A stretch of 64,000 nt of DNA from Asterias amurensis (lineage: Eukaryota; Echinodermata; Asteroidea; Forcipulatida; Asteriidae): the NCBI RefSeq assembly GCF_032118995.1, contig NC_092650.1:20894501-20958500 (forward strand). Direction: 5' to 3'. The notes below the pieces were generated by a model, which ran no database searches, was not told the DNA's origin, and saw only the letters and a program-made list of their open reading frames with translations. Of the stretch, positions 23,701 through 32,700 are shown one piece after another (the first letter of the stretch is position 1; every line of letters starts with the position of its first letter). The translations under genes and the position numbers were made by a program.

Positions 23701-26700
23701 CCCCCGTTGCAAAAACTTTGTTAATTTATGTTCTGTAAGGATACAATTTAGGTGCAGTCAGGTTTGCATAGTGGAACCTTTCCTGGTCTCTCCTCCTCTG
23801 GACCCTGGTTCGAGTCACCCCAGGGGTACTATGTGGATTGGGTTTCCAGTCCCTACAAGGGTTTTTCCCTCTGGATTAATTCTATGGGGGTTTCCTCCCA
23901 CATCAAAAGCACAACATTCCTCTCTAGTCTTCTCTCCATTGGGTTCCTATAGTACAGTGATTATTAAGTCCCACCTCTGAGAGTCCTTGGCTTCACAACC
24001 AGAAGAAATTTAACAGAGATGCAAATTTTCTGTTTTTAATCGGAAAACCAAACTTTAAGATTTTTACCGCAAATTACGATTTTAAAATGTATTATTTGGA
24101 TCGAAAATATCTGATATTTCCCCGAATTATGCTTACAAGTTTGCTCTATTGAAATTCAAAATATTTGAAAAATCAATCCCATCTGGTATCGTCTGCAATC
24201 GCGCGCGAATACACTAACATATTGCCGTCAACTTGACATCAACTCGCTTGAGTTGTCAACTCGCCGTCCACTCTCAACCAGTCAGGTATGGATTATAGTC
24301 TTGTCAGCAATCTTGGGCCAAGACTATTCCAAAGGCAGGAAAGCGCTCTCTGTTGTCGATTTGACTGAACATGTCTATGTTATCAATCAGATGTATTGTA
24401 ATCTTTAAAATTTCTGACCCTACTTGCTTCCCGTAGCAATTTTCAAGATTCTGTTTGAGACGAGAATTGGTTGTCTTGAAAAGCAGATTCCTGCCGAATC
24501 TCAGCGCTTCATCGATTCCATCCATCAGATGTTCCAGTCGGGCCAGATTCTCTTTGTAACGTCTCCGGAGTTCTTCAGGAAGTATAATCTCAAGCCATGG
24601 AAGGATCATGAGGCAGCGTGGGACTACATCTTTAGTTTTGGTGAGAGCTGCCATCAAAGTTCCTATCCGATCATTTCAGGTTTTTTTTTGTTTTTCATAG
24701 ACCTTATCGCAAAAACTTGGTGTGCACATTAAAGGCTGTGGACACTATTAGTAATTATATTCAAATCTTACTTGATAACAAGTAATGGGGAGAGGTTGAT
24801 AGTAGAAAACATTAAAAAAAAACGGCTCCCTCTGAAGTAACGTAGTTTTCAAGAAAAGAAGTAATTTCCATCAGATTTTGAGGTCTCAAAATCAAGAATC
24901 TGAAAGCACACAACTTCATGTGACAAGGGTGTCTTTTCTTTCATTGTTGTATATGATGAGATTCACCAAGTGAGAAGACTGGTCCTTGACAATTACCAAT
25001 TATAGTGTCCAGTGTCTTTGGAATAAGGTGCATGCTGGTCAAGTTTGATCGCTAGCTAGACCATTGCACAAGCATGCACCTCATTCAATAGTTAGCGCTT
25101 GCTTGTGCAATGGGTAATTGTAAAAAGGTCTATGAATTCTTCTTCTTCTTTTTTTGTTGCTGATAATGTGTAATTTTCCTTCCTCTCAATCCAATTCAAA
25201 TGCAATATTTTATCAGTCTTCTTAAAAAGGACACATCATTTCTTTTCTTGGGCCCAATTTCACTGCATAAGCAGAAAATATTGCTTAGAAAGATTGTGTT
25301 AAGCATCAATAAGCAGGATACCACAGACAGATGCTACTATGTATTTTAGCTGGTAACCTTTTTCTGGTTAGCTTATTTTGCTGTGCTTGGCTAGTTTTTG
25401 TGTTGAAGCAACTCTATAAAATTGGCCCCTGGTGTGAAAAGTAAATACAAACACAAAAAACACAGACACTTTTCAAAATTTTGGTTTAAATACTCTGAAC
25501 AATAATCAGTTCTAAAACCAAAGGTACATAAAAAAAGTAAAACAAAAAATGAAAGAACTGTTGATAGTTTGAAGGTCAAAAACCATAAGCAGGCTCTCTT
25601 CCTAATTCAGTTCAACATTTCTTTCCATATTATTGCAAAATATACATCATGTAATATAAGGTGGAATACAAAGAACTGCTAGAATAATAATTGAAGGAGA
25701 CACACAATGCCTCCTTTATTTCATCGGCACAATGAAAACAAGGAGACAAAATTGTCTCCTTGTCTTTTATTGAAAAGACAAAATCTTGTATAAAATGCGT
25801 TATAAAAAATTACTGGACAGAACAACAGACAATTGGACAAAACAGGACAAAGAAACTAAGAAAAACGCTACTAACTGAGATAAGACGAAACAAGGGTATA
25901 AACCATAGCTAGAAACTCAAAAAAGGGTGAAGGATGAAAAAGAGAAGAAGCTAGCAATAATAACCATCTACAAGATATTTCTTGTAAGAGTTCTTCGATC
26001 GGTAAAGTCATAGGCAGAGACACTTCAAACAACTGTTTTGAATTTCTTTCTTCACAGCCAGGAAAGCGGTTGATGGCCGATTGGCTGAGATCTCCGCCCA
26101 ATCAGAAAGTGAAGGAGAGCATGATTCGGATGGATTCTTAACGTATTTACTCTCGAGCAAACAACTCACTATGAAGGAGATTTACAGCAATGCATGTGAG
26201 CTTCTACTAGCTGGGGTGGACACAGTAAGCAAACTTTACTTTTTGATTCGTTCAAACTATTTGTTGTTCTTTTTGAGGCACTGGACACTATTGGTAATAA
26301 ATCAAAGTAATTCTTAGCATATTATATTTAAAAACATACTTGGCAATGAGCAATGGAGACCTGTGAAAGTACATATAAAACATTGTGAGAAATGGCTTCC
26401 TCTGAAGTAACATAGTTTTGAGATGGAGGTATTCTCACTTAAATAATAAAAGACTTCAGCTGAAGCCTTTTATTAATTATGCATCTGGAAGCACACAAAG
26501 TTGTGCTTCAAGGGTCTTTTCTTTCATTATTCTCTTGCAATTCCGACGACCAATTGAGCCAAAATGTTCACAGGTTTGTTATTTTATGCATATGTTGAGG
26601 TACACCAAGTGAGAATACTGGTCTTTGAAAAATTCAAAACGTGTCCAGTTCATTTAATGTACAGTAGTTCCTATACATGATGTTTTTTTCTTTTTTTGGG

Positions 26701-29700
26701 GTGCTACAGTGTTACAGTGCAAATCAAAAACAAACAATTATTTTATAAATATACCTTTGGTTTTTGAAACCGTTCAATGATTTGCATCCTACAACGTAGA
26801 AAGAATAATCTGCAGGAATAATAATAATTGGAAAACACAATCTGAGAAATGTTTCAAATGCAGATTGGTAGATTGATTTTGTTAATCTCTCTCTCACTGT
26901 AAAACCACATTTCTTTGAAGGGGAATTGTTTCTTAAAATGTGTCTCAAGATAAGTTTTTGTTCTGGTCATTCATTTATTTGGAGTAACTAACACAGGTAC
27001 ACCCTCCCTTTGTACCTGTGCAAGTTCCTAGTCATAATCGAGAAAAGGAGAAGCCAAGTTTGCTTGAAATTAAAGCCATTTTCACACAATATAAAAAACC
27101 TCCTGGCGAAATGTTCACAATGTCTTTTGTGAAAGTACAGCAGGTTTTTTGTACATGGTCTACATTCATTGGGAGTTTTTTTCAAACATTGTGAACTTTT
27201 GTAGTAGATACCGACCTGAGACAAAAAACAACCTTCATGCACTCCCTTATGTGAAATGCTTCTCTTGACGTGTTCGATTTCACTTCCATTATGGCCCCAA
27301 CAATTAGGTATGAACAACAGACCCAAAAGACAGGCACCTCACATGTACATTTCTGGGAAAGTCTGTACTTCATCTTGATTGACACTAAGTGGTATAAACT
27401 TTTTTGTTCAAAGGGATGGATGTCAAAACCAATGTTTTCTCATTCCGGACTTGACAACTGATGTTTGATGTAAACCAGTTTGAGGGAATCCTTTATTAAA
27501 ACTGACCTGAGTAGGTCACCTCTATACACAAACACCACTTAAAGGCGCAGGACTCCTTTGGTAATTGTCAAAGACCAGTCTTCTCACTTGATATCCCAAC
27601 ATATGCCCAAAATAACAAACTTGTGAAAATTTGAATTCAATTGGTCTTCAAAGTTGCGAGAGAATAATGAAAGAAAAAACACCCTTGTCGCACAAGTTGT
27701 GTGCTTTCAGGTGCTTGAATTCCAGACCTCAGCTGAGAGGTCTCAAATTCAATTCAAATATTTTAGTGAGAAATTATTACTTTCTCAAAAACTATGTTAC
27801 TTCCTTTCTCACAATGTTTTATACTATCAACAGCTCTCTATTGCTCTTTACCAAGTGAGTTTTTATGCTAAAATGTTTGTTTGAGTAATTACCAATAGTG
27901 TCTGTGCCTTTAAACTCTGAAAAAACATCCAGCTGCTCCTTCCTCTGAGTTTAGAGGTAGACCCACTGGTCAAGCTATGGGAGGTAACCCTTTTTTCACC
28001 CAACCACTAAATTGCTCTGGGCATAGACGGACTGGTGTCATGTTTATAGGTTCCATGACTGTAGGGGTTGGGGTCAGAGGTCAGTGAAGACAAACATACA
28101 AACCTCTAAGATTAGATTCAGAGATAGGAATCTGAAAGCTGGTCTGTGCTTATAAAATGCTAGTCTTGGCCCAAGATGTCGGTGATCGATAGTGCTTGTG
28201 TGCTCGGTCTTAATGCCCCCTTCAAATAGCCTTCAAGATTTTCTGAAAGGCCCTTTTCAAAATAGGAAATGGCCTTGGCCTCCCAAAGTTGAAATTCCAG
28301 GCCTTTGATTACCTATAATAAGTTCCTTACTGCAATGAAGAGTCAACAGGACCCAATTTCATAGAGCTGCTAAGCACAAAAATTTGCTTACCATGAAATT
28401 TCCTTCTTGATAAAACTGGATTACCAACAAAATGTCTGTTTGTTGCATATTGCTTGTTACTAGAGATCAGCTGTTGTTTGCTTATCCTGAACATCACATG
28501 GACATTTGGTTGGTAATCCTGTTGTTAACAAGGACAAAATTTCATGCTAAGCAAATTTTTGTGCTTAGTGGCTCTATGAAATTGGGCCCAGATCAGGGGA
28601 AAAACTCACCATAGACCGCCTTTGTAATAAATAAAAATAGGTGAATAGCAGACCATACACGTAACATACAGGGAAATAATTCTGCCTCATAATACATTTA
28701 AAACTTTCAAACCCTTCTATTGTTTCAACCAAGGCTGGGGATCATGTCCTTCATGTCAGTGTCAGACATTAATAAAATGGACAAAGCATAAATCCAGTGA
28801 ATATCCCAGATACCAAGACTAAACAGGCCATGCCTTGTTAAAGGCAGTGGACACTATTGGTAATTGTCAAAGACTAGTCTTCACAGTTGGTGTATCTCAA
28901 CATATGCATAAAATAACAAACCTGTGAAAATTTGAGCTCAATCGGTCATCGAACTTGCGAGATAATAATGAAAGAAAAAATACCCTTGTCACACGAAGTT
29001 GTGTGCGTTTAGATAGTTGATTTTGAGACCTCAAGTTCTAAACTTGAGGTCTCGAAATCAAACTCGTGGTAAATTACTTCTTTCTCGAAAACTATGGCAC
29101 TTCAGAGGGAGCCGTTTCTCACAATGTTTTCTACCATCAACCTCTCCCCATTACTCGTCACCAAGAAAGGTTTTACGCTAATAATTATTTTGAGTAATTA
29201 CCAATAGTGTCCACTGCCTTTAAACACCTTCTTCACTGTACTACATGTATAGCAAGGTTCGACCAAAACAACAGGTGGAATTCTTTATCAATAAAAGGTG
29301 CCGACTTGTAATTCATACTCAAGGGCCGTTTTACAACCCTCAGGGAAAACTTGTTGGCATCCCTGACAAGAAACAGAACTGACAAGAATCTCAAAGAAAG
29401 AGAGAAGAGAGTGGACAAAAATATATGAGTAATTTATGATTGATATCTGAGGGGATGTGGAGGGAGTCATAAATGACAAATCTAATTTGCGATATGTAAT
29501 ATAATTTTTATATAGGTTCCGGTTTTGTTTAAAGACACTGGACACTATTGGTAATATTGTCAAAGACCAGTCTTCTCACTTGGTGTATCTCAACATATGC
29601 ATAAAATAACAAACCTGTGGAAATTTGAATTGATTGGTCGTTGAAGTGGCGAGATAATAATGAAAGAAAAAAACACCCTTGTAACACAAATTTGTGTGCT

Positions 29701-32700
29701 ATCAGATGCTTGATTTCGAGACCTCAAAATCTAATTCTAAGGTCTCGAAATCAAACTTTTTGAAAACTACTTCTTCCTCGAAAACTTTGTCACTTCAGAG
29801 GGAGCCGTTTCTCAAAAATGTTTAATACTATCAACCACTCCCCATTCCTCGTTACCAAGTAAGGTTTTATGCTAATAATTATTTTGATTTGAGTAATTAC
29901 CAATAATGTCCACTGCCTTTAAGGCCAAACTTTAACTGGAGAGAAAAAAATGTAAAGAATTTGATATTGGATCTTAAGGGTCAAGAGGAGAATAAAAGAA
30001 ATGGATACCAAGGGATTCCTGAGGACTCCTGGTCTACGTTGTTTATGACAGTATTAATACATTTCCATCGTAATTCAGAAAGTTATGAAATATTTTGTGA
30101 CCTGGATAAATATACCAATTTTCATTTCCATACAACAGAAATGTGTGCTCATTTTTTGTTTCTAACCAGGGGGGATCTTTGACTCGGCTGTCAAATAAAC
30201 AACAAATTCCTGAGGACAATTTTTTTTTTTTTTTTTTCTCATAGTTTTGAATCTCTTTTTATTCGTTTCATTATTGTTTTTCCTATCTTTTGCTTTCTTT
30301 TACTTTTGTGTGACTTTTTGAGAAAAAAAATCATATGAAAATGTAAGATCTCTACTTTGTATAGGATGTGCATTTATAAATGTTAAGGAGAAAAACAGTA
30401 ATTTTTAGTTTATGCGATTTTGCATATTTCCCCTGCTTACTTTTTTTCTACTTTTTGGATATGTTGTTTAAGAGGGTCTCAGGAGACACTTGCAAAAAAA
30501 ATCATTTCTGTTGCAATGATGTCTAGGTCAAGCTGTATTTTGGCTTAGATTGTCTATACTACTTTCCAAGTGAGTTTTTATGCTAACAGTTATTTTTAAG
30601 TTATTACCAATTAGTGTCCAGTGCTGTTTCTTGATTGTTAATTAATTCTTGCTTGTTTTCTACAGACATCCAACACACTGGCCTGGGTACTGTATGAACT
30701 TTCCAGACATCCAGATGTAGAGAGTCGATTACATGACGAGGTATGTGAAGTTTTGGGAACTGACAAGATGAGGGCAGCAGACACTGAAGACTTGGCCAGG
30801 ATGCCCTACCTCAAGAGCATTATCAAGGAAATACTGAGGTAATAATAACCATGAAATCTTATAAAGCGAACAAATCCATCAAAGTGCTAATGTGCTGAAT
30901 ACAAACAATACACATGTTCATAACCAAAATTTAATCGAAAGCCTTAAAGCCATTATACACTTTCGGTACTACAGAAAAGAAAAAAAAGGGTTCACAGATT
31001 TACAAATAATTTACAGGGTTTACAGAAGGTAATGGTGAAAGACTTCTCTTGAAATACTGTTCATGAAATGCTTTACTTTTTGAGAAAACATTAAAACAAT
31101 ATCAATTCTCGATAGCGAGAATTACGGATTTTTTTAAACACATGTCATGACACGGCGAAACGCGCGGAAACAAGAGTGGGTTTTCCCGTTATTTTCTCCC
31201 GACTCCGATGACCGATTGAGCCTAAATTTTCACAGGTTCGTTATTTTATATGTAAGTTGTGATACACCAAGTGTGGGGCTTGAACAATACTGTTTACCAA
31301 AAGTGTATAATGGCTTTAATGGAGCAAGTAGCCTTGGATCGGTCGAGTTGGTCTTTGAGTCATTTGTTATGAAATGCAAAGGGGTAGATAAATAATTTAA
31401 AAGTAGCATATAATAATCAACACAAACTTGTCTCGAAATTGCACGGTTTTCCTTTAACGTTGCAAACATGCAAAATTCAATTTGCTCTCTCTTGCTCAGA
31501 GCCAAAATAAAAAAAGTGAGCCTTATGCCTGTGACCATAAACTTAACTTTTTATTGTTAATATTATGCAAATCACAAAGTCTGATTGGAATGTTGAACAC
31601 TGAGGGCGCACTAGGGCTCCCCACATTTTTAATGATGTTAATGACCGTTTCTTTACATTTTTGTTTTGTATGTATTATATGTTTTTGTCTTTTTACACAT
31701 TCTTGTACCCATGGGAGACCATTATCAATTCAATAAAAAGGAAAACATTTCTGCCAAGAAACAGATTTCTTTTGGTTCAGTCATGTTTTGAGAGCAATCA
31801 ATGGCCGATTTATGAACCAAAATATTCATTTTTGTTTTGAAGGCTATATCCAGTCGTTCCAGCCAACAACCGTATATTGGAAAAAGACATCGTAATTGGA
31901 GGATATCATATCCCTAAAAAGGTAATGGATCATAAAGTTATCTCAATGTTTTAATGGGTCTCTATATGTTTGGTCATGACTCTTTTGTGGGAAGTAGAGA
32001 AACTTTTGAGAGTTTAATGCATTTTGAGAAAGTTTTCCTTTTGAAGTCTTACATTTATGGAATTTTTGGCGATATCTCAAAATCGCGACCACTTTTGATA
32101 TGAAATTTTCACTGGTCAGTTTTAACTAGTTATTATCTACATTTACATGGAAGTAAAACAATCAAACGGTTCCAAAATGCAAAGATATTACCAAAACCAA
32201 CAAATGGAATTAGAACCTTTGCCTCATCAGTCAAAAGAAAATTGTTTTTTTTTTCTCCATGAGGGATTAATGGCAACTCAGTCTTGGTCCAAGACGTCAC
32301 TATCTCTAACTCGTAAGGTAATGTAACTAATAACCCGACAGTGTGCATACTTTTCTTCCTGAATTTATTTGATGCTGGAAATCAAACCAAGAAAAGACTT
32401 ACACAAAGCTATCGGGCGATTCAGCACGCTGCACATGGTAGCGAGATGAGACCTGCGCAAAGCTAGCAGGCAAAACGGCGCACTGCACATGGTAGCGGGA
32501 ATAGACTTGCGCAAATCTAGCGGGCGATACAGCACGCTGCACATGGTAGTGAGATGAAACCTGCGCAAAGCTAGCAGGCAATACGGCACCCTGCACATAG
32601 TAGCAAGAATAGACTTGCGCAAATCTAGCGCTGCCCATGCATGTAGCGATCGCTTGGAAATAATCCATGCGAAGGTCTTGAAACCAAGACTATATGTATA

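Noticed and set aside
32399..32668. Reverse ORFs of 85 and 89 codons with internal repeats
   Set aside because: They translate the 58-bp tandem array in P450 intron 7.
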